Assembly (NCBI GenBank): GCA_934256705.1
Contig: CAKQPF010000074.1
Coordinates: 1-14,203 of the forward strand
DNA from: an uncultured Prevotella sp.
GTDB taxonomy: Bacteria; Bacteroidota; Bacteroidia; Bacteroidales; Bacteroidaceae
Length of the DNA: 14,203 bases
Direction of reading: 5' to 3'
The notes beneath the pieces are model-generated. The model was not told the origin of the DNA. It did not search any database and was given only the letters and a program-made list of their open reading frames with translations. Position numbers and translations under genes: made by a program. Shown piece after piece: positions 1 to 7,089 of this stretch. Each line of letters begins with the position of its first letter. Within the stretch, counting starts at the first letter, position 1.

Positions 1-65
1 CGCACAATTCGGGGGAAATCATTCTAGTTTTTTATTTTACTGGCTTATAATTCGAAAATTTTATA

Positions 66-73
66 TAAATTTG
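66..73 (+). promoter_or_regulatory. Bacteroidetes -7 box (TAAATTTG) for the first bspA-like gene
   Basis: TAAATTTG fits the Bacteroidetes primary sigma factor -7 consensus TAnnTTTG. It would start a transcript near position 80, leaving a leader of about 100 nt that ends in A-rich sequence before the ATG at 179. No clear TTTG-type -33 element is visible at the expected distance. The 11 bases TTTGCACCATC (70-80) recur exactly at the promoter of the other bspA-like gene (12458-12468). Confidence 0.6.
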
Positions 74-178
74 CACCATCGGAATCTAACAGAAACCATT
101 CCCCGACCAAATCCAAGCAAAAGACTAAGAGACGACAATCCACTGAATGTTTAACCATAATAAAAAAACAAACACGTT

Positions 179-1345
179 ATGAAAACAAATCTACACACAT
201 CTCTCTCACATGCCATCAAACTGATGCTGCTTATCCTCATGTGCCTGCCAGTATGCAGCACTGCCGTCAAAGCGCAGTCTCCTGAAGCCTACGCAGTATT
301 CGATTCCACCACCGGCACACTCACCTTCAAGTATGATGCCGCAAAGCCTGAAGGTGCTTATGAGATGAATAAAGATTATGCAATCCCGGGATGGTACAAT
401 GTTGTAAAAGATATCAAGAAGATAGTCTTCGAACCCTCTTTCGCTGATGCAAGACCTACAAGCTGCCATTATTGGTTTTCTAATTATCGAGGGGAAGAAA
501 TTGAAGGTCTTGAATATTTGAACACATCTGAAGTAACGAATATGGTATATATGTTTAGTAATTGTACTGCCCTAAAAAAACTCGATGTGTCAAAGTTCAA
601 TACAGAGAAGGTTACTAATTCTAAAGCAATGTTTTCCAATTGTTGCTCTCTCACCTCTCTCGATGTTTCTTCTTTCAATACGGAGAATTCAACGAATATG
701 GAAAAAATGTTCTTTAAGTGTGAATCCCTCACCTCACTCGACCTATCTAATTTCAACACTAAGAATGTGACGGATATGAATTGTATGTTTGAAAAGTGTT
801 TTAACATCACTTCTATCAATCTCTCAAATTTCAATACGTCGAAAGTGACAGATATGGGTAGTATGTTCAGTGAATGTAACAGTCTCTCATCGATTGATGT
901 AACGAATTTTAATACATCGAATGTTAAAGAAATGAGTTATATGTTCAGTGAATGCAAAAGTCTCACTACTCTTGACCTGTCCAGCTTTGATACAGAAAAG
1001 GTTACAAGAATGCGAAATATGTTTAGTATTTGCAGTTCTCTCACCACCATTTATGCGAGCGAAAAGTTTGTTGCCAATAATGTAACGGAAAGTTATAAAA
1101 TGTTTGGATGGTGCAAAGCCCTGAAGGGAGCCATTGCATACGATGAGAACAAGACTGGACAGGAGTGCGCAAACTGTAATGACGGTTACTTCACATACAA
1201 GAAGTTCTCCAGCATCAAGCCACTCATAGACTCCACAAACGACAAACCGCAGTATTTCGACCTGCAGGGCAAGCGACTCGAAAAGATGCAGCGCGGCGTC
1301 AATATCGTCAGAGTTGGGGGAAAGACGGTTAAGGTGGTGAAGTAA
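179..1345 (+). CDS. BspA-like secreted leucine-rich-repeat surface protein (DUF285 type)
   Basis: Predicted secreted protein of 388 residues. An N-terminal signal peptide has its hydrophobic core at about residues 13-30 and ends near KAQ (31-33). Residues about 115-315 form eight repeats with a period of 26. Each has the pattern FNT..VT.M..MF..C.SLTSLDLS, with the MF pairs at 125, 151, 177, 203, 229, 255, 281 and 308 and one cysteine three residues after each pair. This is the DUF285/BspA-like repeat; such proteins are usually cell-surface or secreted, and some BspA proteins bind host or bacterial partners. The last 30 residues (YFDLQGKRL to KVVK) match a Bacteroidales C-terminal tail that looks like a reduced type IX secretion sorting domain. 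The target bound by this protein cannot be told. The start is the first ATG after an A-rich leader. Confidence 0.85.
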   Translation: MKTNLHTSLSHAIKLMLLILMCLPVCSTAVKAQSPEAYAVFDSTTGTLTFKYDAAKPEGAYEMNKDYAIPGWYNVVKDIKKIVFEPSFADARPTSCHYWFSNYRGEEIEGLEYLNTSEVTNMVYMFSNCTALKKLDVSKFNTEKVTNSKAMFSNCCSLTSLDVSSFNTENSTNMEKMFFKCESLTSLDLSNFNTKNVTDMNCMFEKCFNITSINLSNFNTSKVTDMGSMFSECNSLSSIDVTNFNTSNVKEMSYMFSECKSLTTLDLSSFDTEKVTRMRNMFSICSSLTTIYASEKFVANNVTESYKMFGWCKALKGAIAYDENKTGQECANCNDGYFTYKKFSSIKPLIDSTNDKPQYFDLQGKRLEKMQRGVNIVRVGGKTVKVVK

Positions 1346-1366
1346 AGGAAGACCCCAAAAGCCCCA

Positions 1367-1510
1367 AGACCCCCTCTTATCCCCCTGTAAGGGGGAGGCT
1401 ATATAGGGACAGACTGCTTGAGTTCGTTTCAAATATTATTCTTTGAGATATTTCCACAAGCAAGCAATTACTATATAGCCTCCCCCTTACAGGGGGATAA
1501 GAGGGGGTCT
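1367..1510. repeat. 40-bp perfect inverted repeat between convergent genes, C/G-rich fold-back element
   Basis: Bases 1367-1406 and 1471-1510 are exact reverse complements over 40 bp, separated by 64 bp. Each arm holds its own small palindrome (CCCCCTgtaAGGGGG at 1381-1395). The spacer has a nested pair TGCTTG/CAAGCA. The element fills the gap between the end of the first bspA-like gene (+) and the end of the cytochrome c synthase gene (-), so it could stop transcription from both sides. There is no U-tract in either direction, so it is not a classic terminator. A MITE-like or dispersed palindromic repeat is equally possible. A related layout occurs at 11296-11450. Confidence 0.85.
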
Positions 1511-1521
1511 TCGGGGGCCTC

Positions 1522-3714
1522 CTACCCCACATAAGAATGCATCCCCACCAGAAAGTAATTAACCCCAAAGTAAGTCATCAGGATAGTAAGGAATGCAGAA
1601 AGGACATAAAGATGGTACCGCTGCGGATGTGCAGGACTGTCTAAAGGCGTCTCATGAAGCGGTATGGCATAGACAAGGAGCGTGATAAGAGCCCATGTCT
1701 CCTTCGGATCCCACGACCAATACGTGCCCCACGACACGTTTGCCCACACCGCTCCGATGAAGATACCACCGGCAAGCAGAGCTACAGCAGGATAGAGCAA
1801 CAGACGGGATAGGGCACTGAGACGCTCTGATTCCATCGTTTCGCCCTTCCGGCAAAGCCATATCGCACGCATAGCAATTAGTGCCACCACCGCAAAGAGC
1901 GAATAAGCCATCATCACAAGTGCCACATGCACCGACAACAGCGGCGACTGAAGCACCGGCATCAGCGGTGTCACCTGAGGACTTCCTGTGGCAAGCGTGG
2001 CGACAAGCATGCACAGAGATGACACTATCGGACCGAATGCACGGAATATCGGTGCTTTACGCACTACTGCCAGCGTGATGACGAGCACCGCCCACGCCAT
2101 GAAAAGCATCGTCTCATAGCCATTGCTCAATGGTATGTGTCCGCTGACAGACCATCGCAGAGCCAGCATCACGGTGAGAAATGCCGTTTGACCTATTATA
2201 TAATAGGTGGAAAGACGCGCCAACCATTTGCTTTCCGCCTTGCGAAATGAAAGAAAGCAGAATGCAAAAGCCAAGGCAAGACAGAGGAATGTCACCCAGC
2301 GGGCAGAGTGAAGACTATTGTAAGCTATCTCCATCCTTATCTCAAAGGCAGAGGGAAGCACCTTCCCAGCCTTGTCTTTCTGGTAAAGACCAATCTTCGA
2401 AATGATGCCCTTAGCACCCTCGACGTCATTTGCAAGGATGTATTTCACGAGATAGTCCATCGCATGATTGATAAACTGAAACTCCGCTCCGCCCACTCCC
2501 TGCGGCAGATCCGTGCTTCCCGGTGTGTACCATTTCAGGCTTTTGCCGTCAGACAGCGGGAAGATATGCAGCATCTCGCTGTTGTAGAACATCGTGATGA
2601 CCTGTATCTTCTCATCCACATCGCGGATTGCCTTGCGCTCAGACTCAGGTATGCTTGTGTCGTTGCTCTTTCCTGAGAGCTTGTATGAATTGTCCGCATT
2701 GTAGAAATCCTTCACGCAAGCCCATCTGTCAGATATTCCTATCAGCCTCTGCACTGCCTCGCTCTTCACCTCTATGATGCGCTGCGTCTCCCATTCGGTG
2801 TAGTATATCATCCAGCCGGCGAAGATTTCATTGGCGGAAAAGCCGTTCCAGCTGCTCTTGCCGCATAGCTTTGTGACAAACTCAGTGGCGGGTGTGTTCA
2901 GCGGACAGATGCGTCCATTGTACAAAACGGCGATTTCCCCCATTTCATCGGCAATCTTCGGGTCGATCCTCGTGATGCCCTCCTGCGCCTTTACGCCAGG
3001 AACCATCGAGAAAAGCATGAGGAAAACCACCGCCGCCTTGGTGGCAATGCGGTAGTAACGGCGCATCTTCGTCTGACGGGAAAGCAGTGTCCATACCAGA
3101 CTTGCGAAGAGAATCAGGTAGCCGGTGTATGTGATGGCAATGCCGTAAGGGTCGTATGCCACGATGAGCACAGTGCCTTGGGAGTCGGAATCGTAGGACG
3201 ACTGATAGAAACGGTAGCCTTCCGCCTTGCCGATGTTGTTCATCGAAACGCTGATTTTGGCGGTTTCATCGGACTTTTTCACGTTTATCTCCGCCTTGTA
3301 GTCCATTATACCGTCTGTGCCGGGATAATATTGTATTTGGAAATCTGTCAGACGCATGGTAAAAGGCAACTGATGCTCCACGCTGTCCTTGTCCATATAC
3401 GCTGTCACATCCTCGCCCGTGCGCAGATGCACCGTGCCTTCCGCTGAGGTAAGGCGCGTGGTAAGCGCTCCTATCAGTATCACAACGAACGACATATGCA
3501 GCGCAGCCACAGCCACGCGTCTGTATATCTTCTTGCTGACAAGATAGAAAATGGAGCATAATGTCAGAAGTCCCCACAGGCAGGAGAACCACCATGAACC
3601 GTAAATATCCACGGTTTCATCGGCATTTCCCATTATCGTTGCAATCCCCATACATACTATCAACAGTATGTATAGGGATAATATAACAACTCTATTATTT
3701 AAAACAACTTTCAT
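1522..3714 (-). CDS. ccsA: CcsBA-type system II cytochrome c synthase (ResB and CcsA parts fused)
   Basis: Inner-membrane protein of 730 residues that would export heme and attach it to CxxCH motifs of apocytochromes c outside the cytoplasm. The N-terminal ResB-like part has membrane segments near 8-28, 42-60, 66-86 and 192-212. A soluble region at about 245-470 follows a further segment at 226-243. The C-terminal half is CcsA-like, with several membrane segments and the heme-handling WWD motif WGTYWSWDPKETW at 662-674. Histidines at 73, 596, 687 and 726 sit where the family has two membrane and two external heme-ligating histidines. It is the last gene of the leftward block, 101 bp after the di-heme protein gene, its likely substrate. 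Fused ResB-CcsA proteins are usual in Bacteroidetes and Epsilonproteobacteria. No CcdA/ResA-type thiol partner gene is present in this window. Confidence 0.93.
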   Translation of the reverse strand: MKVVLNNRVVILSLYILLIVCMGIATIMGNADETVDIYGSWWFSCLWGLLTLCSIFYLVSKKIYRRVAVAALHMSFVVILIGALTTRLTSAEGTVHLRTGEDVTAYMDKDSVEHQLPFTMRLTDFQIQYYPGTDGIMDYKAEINVKKSDETAKISVSMNNIGKAEGYRFYQSSYDSDSQGTVLIVAYDPYGIAITYTGYLILFASLVWTLLSRQTKMRRYYRIATKAAVVFLMLFSMVPGVKAQEGITRIDPKIADEMGEIAVLYNGRICPLNTPATEFVTKLCGKSSWNGFSANEIFAGWMIYYTEWETQRIIEVKSEAVQRLIGISDRWACVKDFYNADNSYKLSGKSNDTSIPESERKAIRDVDEKIQVITMFYNSEMLHIFPLSDGKSLKWYTPGSTDLPQGVGGAEFQFINHAMDYLVKYILANDVEGAKGIISKIGLYQKDKAGKVLPSAFEIRMEIAYNSLHSARWVTFLCLALAFAFCFLSFRKAESKWLARLSTYYIIGQTAFLTVMLALRWSVSGHIPLSNGYETMLFMAWAVLVITLAVVRKAPIFRAFGPIVSSLCMLVATLATGSPQVTPLMPVLQSPLLSVHVALVMMAYSLFAVVALIAMRAIWLCRKGETMESERLSALSRLLLYPAVALLAGGIFIGAVWANVSWGTYWSWDPKETWALITLLVYAIPLHETPLDSPAHPQRYHLYVLSAFLTILMTYFGVNYFLVGMHSYVG

Positions 3715-3722
3715 TTCTGGTT

Positions 3723-3814
3723 GGTTGAAGGTCGTCGGTTGTTGGTTGTCGGTTGTCGGTATTATTGACTTAATTCCAATTTACCCACAACCCACAACCC
3801 ATAACCCACAACCC
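3723..3814. repeat. Facing heptamer arrays (GGTTGTN / ACCCACA) between the di-heme and CcsBA genes
   Basis: The left array, 3723-3760, is five copies of a 7-base unit with consensus GGTTGTN plus GGT. The right array, 3783-3814, is four copies of ACCCACA (one ACCCATA) plus ACCC. Its complement reads GGTTGTG, so the arms pair except mostly at the seventh, variable base. The spacer is AT-rich (3761-3782). If the leftward block is one transcript, this makes a hairpin just ahead of the ccsA-type start codon. Confidence 0.8.
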
Positions 3815-3815
3815 T

Positions 3816-5498
3816 TTATATTGATTCTATAAAATATACCACCTGTTCACGCTGCTTCTTGCTGAGCTTGCGGAACTTCTTCACTGCGTTGTAGGCATCG
3901 CTCTTGCCACCTTCCTTGGTGCATCCATGCCACATTATCGCCTCTATCACGGTGCGAGCACGACAGTCATGCAGGCGCTCAGCGCCACTTCCGCATTTGC
4001 TTGCCAGACCTCTTCCCCACAAAGGAGTGGTACGACACCAGCCAGTGCGTATGTCATTCTTCATAAAGAGACGATGCTGCACCATGTCGGTGTAAGGCCA
4101 TATCTTCTGATGAGGATAGCGAGGCATGTCGGAATTGGTGAAGAGACGGTTAGGATCCTTTATGTTGTCCTCGCCTGTAGTCCATGTAGGACGGTGGCAA
4201 GAGGCACATCCGATCTCGGAGAAGAGCTTCTTTCCTGCCTTGAAGTCCTCGGTAGTGGTGTTACGGGCAGCCGGAACAGCCAGTCCGCGATGCCATATCA
4301 TGAGCTTCTTGTATTGCTCTGTGGTCATCTCGGCATCGATTTTCTTGCTCGTGAGGTAAGTCTTTATGTCGCTTTCCAGGTCGCCTGTGTGCCATTCAGG
4401 ATGCTTCTTGTCAGGATCCACCTTGTTGATGTATTCCGTGAAACCAGCCTGAACGTCAGGGTCTTTGGATGATTTCTCAGCGTAGTATTTGCCTGCAAGG
4501 TCGAGATAATGGTAAGGACGGTCAGGTCTTGTCACGTTGGTGATGTTCCAGATGGCATTCGCTCCTGCGGCATCCATCAGCGGACCGCGGCTCAATGCGT
4601 AGGTAAAGCGGCGCACATACTTGGTGCCATCGCCCTGAACACTGTTGCTGTAGTAGCTCTTCCATGTGTCAGTAGTCTGGTCCCACATGGCAGGATTGAG
4701 CGTTACGTATGGTGATTCAGCCTTCCATTGTGCAGTGATGTCTTCCTCGGAGATGGCATCCAGCAATCCCGTACCGTAGATTCCGATGGTGGATTCCAGT
4801 CGGATGTCGATGTTGTCATTATATTCTGCCGCTGTGATTTCCACGTCTTTGCCGTCACGCTGCACATATACAGGAGCGTAATAGGCAGATGCAGGGATGG
4901 TCACTTCAGGGTAAGTGAGGTCGTAAGACTCGCCGTCATCAAACTTGTTTCCCCATTCGTCGGTGTAATTGTTCCATTTTATGCGGATTTCAGACTCGTC
5001 GATAGGAGCCTTGAACGGCGCTACCGCAGCGGTCTGAGGCATACCTGCCACTGAACGGATGTAGGCATTGGTCTTCTTGTCGTAGATGACGAGGAGGTAA
5101 CCATTGCGGTGCATCTTGGCGGAATATGAGTTCTGGCGTGCTCCATGACCATATCCAGGGTGGCAATAGAGGCATCCAGGGCGTACATATACAGGGCCGA
5201 GACCCTTGAAAGGACCGGAGGTGTTGGTGTTGAAGTCCTTCTCAAAGAAGTATTCACCTTCGTTGAAGGCAGTAGCCATGCCCGCATTCTCCACGGCAAG
5301 AGACGGCTGCTTGTATGCTGTGGATGAGTTATTCGTCGTCGTTCCTAATTGTCCTCCGGTGAAATAATCCTCCGGATAGTCAATTTCTGTGGCATCGCCG
5401 ATGTTCCATGACTTGCCATTAGCATTGTCATCGCTGCATGATGCCATTCCCATCACTGCCATCATCATGGCAGGAAGGATGATGTTTTGCTTCTTCAT
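3816..5498 (-). CDS. Di-heme c-type oxidoreductase-family lipoprotein (DUF1111/DHOR, MauG-like region)
   Basis: Lipoprotein of 560 residues with a lipobox GMAS-C at 17-21, followed by acidic SDDN, a pattern linked to surface export in Bacteroidetes. Two c-type heme sites are visible: CLYCH (109-113) and CASCH (431-435). The C-terminal region carries DUF1111 landmarks: YPHQKIWPYTDMVQH (461-475), RTTPLWGRG (489-497), RLHDCRART (508-516) and IMWHG (521-525). Family members, also called di-heme thiol oxidoreductases, are distantly related to MauG/cytochrome c peroxidases, and their substrates are mostly unknown. The gene lies between the imelysin gene and the CcsBA gene. DUF1111 and imelysin genes are recurrent neighbours in iron-regulated loci of other phyla, from memory. 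Four extra cysteines (488, 502, 512, 526) near the C terminus look unusual. The electron donor or acceptor cannot be inferred. Confidence 0.9.
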   Translation of the reverse strand: MKKQNIILPAMMMAVMGMASCSDDNANGKSWNIGDATEIDYPEDYFTGGQLGTTTNNSSTAYKQPSLAVENAGMATAFNEGEYFFEKDFNTNTSGPFKGLGPVYVRPGCLYCHPGYGHGARQNSYSAKMHRNGYLLVIYDKKTNAYIRSVAGMPQTAAVAPFKAPIDESEIRIKWNNYTDEWGNKFDDGESYDLTYPEVTIPASAYYAPVYVQRDGKDVEITAAEYNDNIDIRLESTIGIYGTGLLDAISEEDITAQWKAESPYVTLNPAMWDQTTDTWKSYYSNSVQGDGTKYVRRFTYALSRGPLMDAAGANAIWNITNVTRPDRPYHYLDLAGKYYAEKSSKDPDVQAGFTEYINKVDPDKKHPEWHTGDLESDIKTYLTSKKIDAEMTTEQYKKLMIWHRGLAVPAARNTTTEDFKAGKKLFSEIGCASCHRPTWTTGEDNIKDPNRLFTNSDMPRYPHQKIWPYTDMVQHRLFMKNDIRTGWCRTTPLWGRGLASKCGSGAERLHDCRARTVIEAIMWHGCTKEGGKSDAYNAVKKFRKLSKKQREQVVYFIESI

Positions 5499-5555
5499 AG
5501 TTGTTTGTTGTTTTAATATTGCAAGAGTCTAATATGTTGTTTTCCAAGGAAAAGA

Positions 5556-5686
5556 ATATCAATAGGGTAGATGTTGTCTTGTCGTCTTGTTGTTTTGTCG
5601 TTTAGTTGTCTTGTCGTTTAGTTGTTGCATACAACCAAACCTCCAAGCCACAAGACAACAGAACAACACATGAATCCTATTGATAT
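5556..5686. repeat. Fold-back element with octamer array between imelysin and di-heme genes
   Basis: Outer arms ATATCAATAGG (5556-5566) and CCTATTGATAT (5676-5686) are perfect 11-bp inverted repeats. Inside, 5574-5621 holds six tandem octamers of consensus TYGTYTWG. The facing stretch, about 5631-5670, is A/C-rich with octamer periodicity (ACAAGACA-like) and roughly complementary to the left array. The whole element takes up most of the 270-bp gap. On the minus strand it would form a long hairpin in the leader of the di-heme gene. It has a MITE-like outline, but there is no transposase or convincing target-site duplication. Confidence 0.75.
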
Positions 5687-5729
5687 CTTTTTCTTTCTTA
5701 TGTCATAAGTGACGGAATCTTGTTCTTTT

Positions 5730-5747
5730 AGAGACAGAAATGTCTCT
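5730..5747 (-). other. Small hairpin just after the imelysin gene
   Basis: AGAGACA (5730-5736) and TGTCTCT (5741-5747) form a 7-bp stem with a 4-nt loop, about 22 bp past the imelysin stop codon in its transcription direction. No U-run follows on the minus strand (the next bases are AAAAG), so it looks more like a processing or stabilising hairpin within a polycistronic message than an intrinsic terminator. Confidence 0.5.
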
Positions 5748-5768
5748 TTCTGCCTTGAAAGGTCAGGT

Positions 5769-6968
5769 TTATTTCTTGATGTTCTTGATGCTGTTATAGA
5801 GTTTCTCAGCCTCGTCGCAGAGCAATGTGTATGTCTTTACCACTACATTGTTCACATAATTGGCGTTGATTTCCTTGCACTGAGCCTCCACTGTAGTGTT
5901 TCCGGCGTAGCCTTTCAGCGTGGACTCCATAGCGTCGAGGGCTTCATCGAGTGCATTGAGCGCGTCAATGGCGGCCTTTACGGACGCATCTGTGTAGTTC
6001 AATGCGAAAGGAGCCTTCATGCTGTTTATCTTGCTGAGAGCCTCATCGAGGGTGGACTGTACCTTCTGTGCTTGGCTCTTGAGAGTAGTATTGTCGGAAT
6101 TCAGGCAGAAATAGAGAAGTGAATTCTCGGTAGGAGAGGTGGCATCAAACTGTCCATACAGTGCATTCTTACAACCAGCGATGTTGTCATAGAAGTCAAT
6201 GATGGAGTTGTGAGCGTATGGAGACTCGATGTAAGAGTCGTCCTGGCCAGACCATGGCAAGCCGATCTTTGAGCCTGATACCTCGCTGATGATGTCTCTT
6301 GCGCCCTCGATAATCTGGATTGTGGCGTCGAGATTGCTCTTATAGTCCTCAGAAGGCGTGTTCTTGAAGCCTTCACCGAAGTTCTTGTAGCTCAAGGTAC
6401 CGTCGGTTACATCGCCGTCATCATTGAGGGATGTGTGTGACTTCAGGTAGTTTACGGTTTCATTGTAGCGGCTTCCGCTCTTTGAACCGTCCCAAGTGGT
6501 CTGCAATACGCAGGTAGCCTGATAGAGATCTTTAGCTACAGCGCATACATATTTATACTCCAAGTCAGTAAACTGGCTGATATCACGCGCCTTTCCTTCA
6601 CGGAAGAGCACGTATTCTATGCCGTGATAGCCGAGGAGACCAGAGTTGAGCTGCTTTACTTTGTTCTCGATGTCTGACATGATGCTGTTATCTCTCAGTA
6701 CATTGGCGAGGGCAGCCTGATCTACAGGCCATGTATCAGTATGTGGATCGATGGAATATTCGTCGGCAGCACCAAAGAGGAAAGCCTCAGATTTCTCCCA
6801 GTCGGCACGCGCAATCTTCCACTGTTTGCAGGCTGCATCGAGGGCTTCTTGGGTGCCTTTCACCACTACTGTGTCTACGTCATCGTCATCTGAGCAGGAG
6901 GTAAGACCTCCACAAAGCACTGCACCCATCATTGCGAGTGCTACATAATAATTCTTGATGTGTTTCAT
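5769..6968 (-). CDS. Imelysin-family (peptidase M75-like, iron-regulated) surface lipoprotein
   Basis: Lipoprotein of 399 residues. The lipobox GLTS-C puts the lipid on Cys25, followed by SDDDD, which in Bacteroidetes marks lipoproteins for surface export. The imelysin hallmark GxHxxE is present as GYHGIEYVLF (113-122, His115 and Glu118), and the remainder is helix-rich as in the two-bundle imelysin fold. Family members such as IrpA, EfeO-like proteins and ICMP are tied to iron acquisition or heme/iron handling. Peptidase activity is not established for most of them. The gene sits between the porin-like and di-heme genes, on the same strand, with no promoter of its own that I recognise. The start is the only ATG before the signal peptide, after a very A-rich leader. 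The direct ligand is unknown. Confidence 0.92.
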   Translation of the reverse strand: MKHIKNYYVALAMMGAVLCGGLTSCSDDDDVDTVVVKGTQEALDAACKQWKIARADWEKSEAFLFGAADEYSIDPHTDTWPVDQAALANVLRDNSIMSDIENKVKQLNSGLLGYHGIEYVLFREGKARDISQFTDLEYKYVCAVAKDLYQATCVLQTTWDGSKSGSRYNETVNYLKSHTSLNDDGDVTDGTLSYKNFGEGFKNTPSEDYKSNLDATIQIIEGARDIISEVSGSKIGLPWSGQDDSYIESPYAHNSIIDFYDNIAGCKNALYGQFDATSPTENSLLYFCLNSDNTTLKSQAQKVQSTLDEALSKINSMKAPFALNYTDASVKAAIDALNALDEALDAMESTLKGYAGNTTVEAQCKEINANYVNNVVVKTYTLLCDEAEKLYNSIKNIKK

Positions 6969-7012
6969 TGTTGTTTTTTTTTATTTTTTTTGGTATTTCT
7001 TTCTTTTATAAA

Positions 7013-7068
7013 CCAACGGTAAAAGCCGTTGGCACAGTGGCGGCTCCTTGAGATATAGTGCCATTGTG
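7013..7068 (-). other. Two hairpins in the porin-imelysin gap
   Basis: On the minus strand the first stem pairs 7060-7068 with 7033-7041 (GCCATTGTG / CACAGTGGC, one G-U). The second pairs 7026-7032 with 7013-7019 (CCGTTGG / CCAACGG) with a 6-nt loop, and TTTAT follows. The weak U-run suggests partial termination or attenuation, which could make the porin more abundant than the downstream genes. It could equally be an mRNA-stabilising structure. Confidence 0.5.
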
Positions 7069-7089
7069 GGGTGCTGCAGTGCGCCTTTT

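Noticed and set aside
887..1432. Open frame on the minus strand across the first bspA-like gene and the inverted repeat
   Set aside because: It is the shadow of a repetitive coding region: no promoter, no domain, and it crosses the fold-back element.
1609..1622. ATGGTACCGCTGCGG inside the cytochrome c synthase gene, similar to the array at 14144-14203
   Set aside because: It is a single copy within conserved coding sequence and is best taken as coincidence.
3927..4472. Plus-strand open frame of 181 codons inside the di-heme gene
   Set aside because: It lies opposite a well-supported gene with heme motifs and DUF1111 landmarks; its protein has no recognisable domain.
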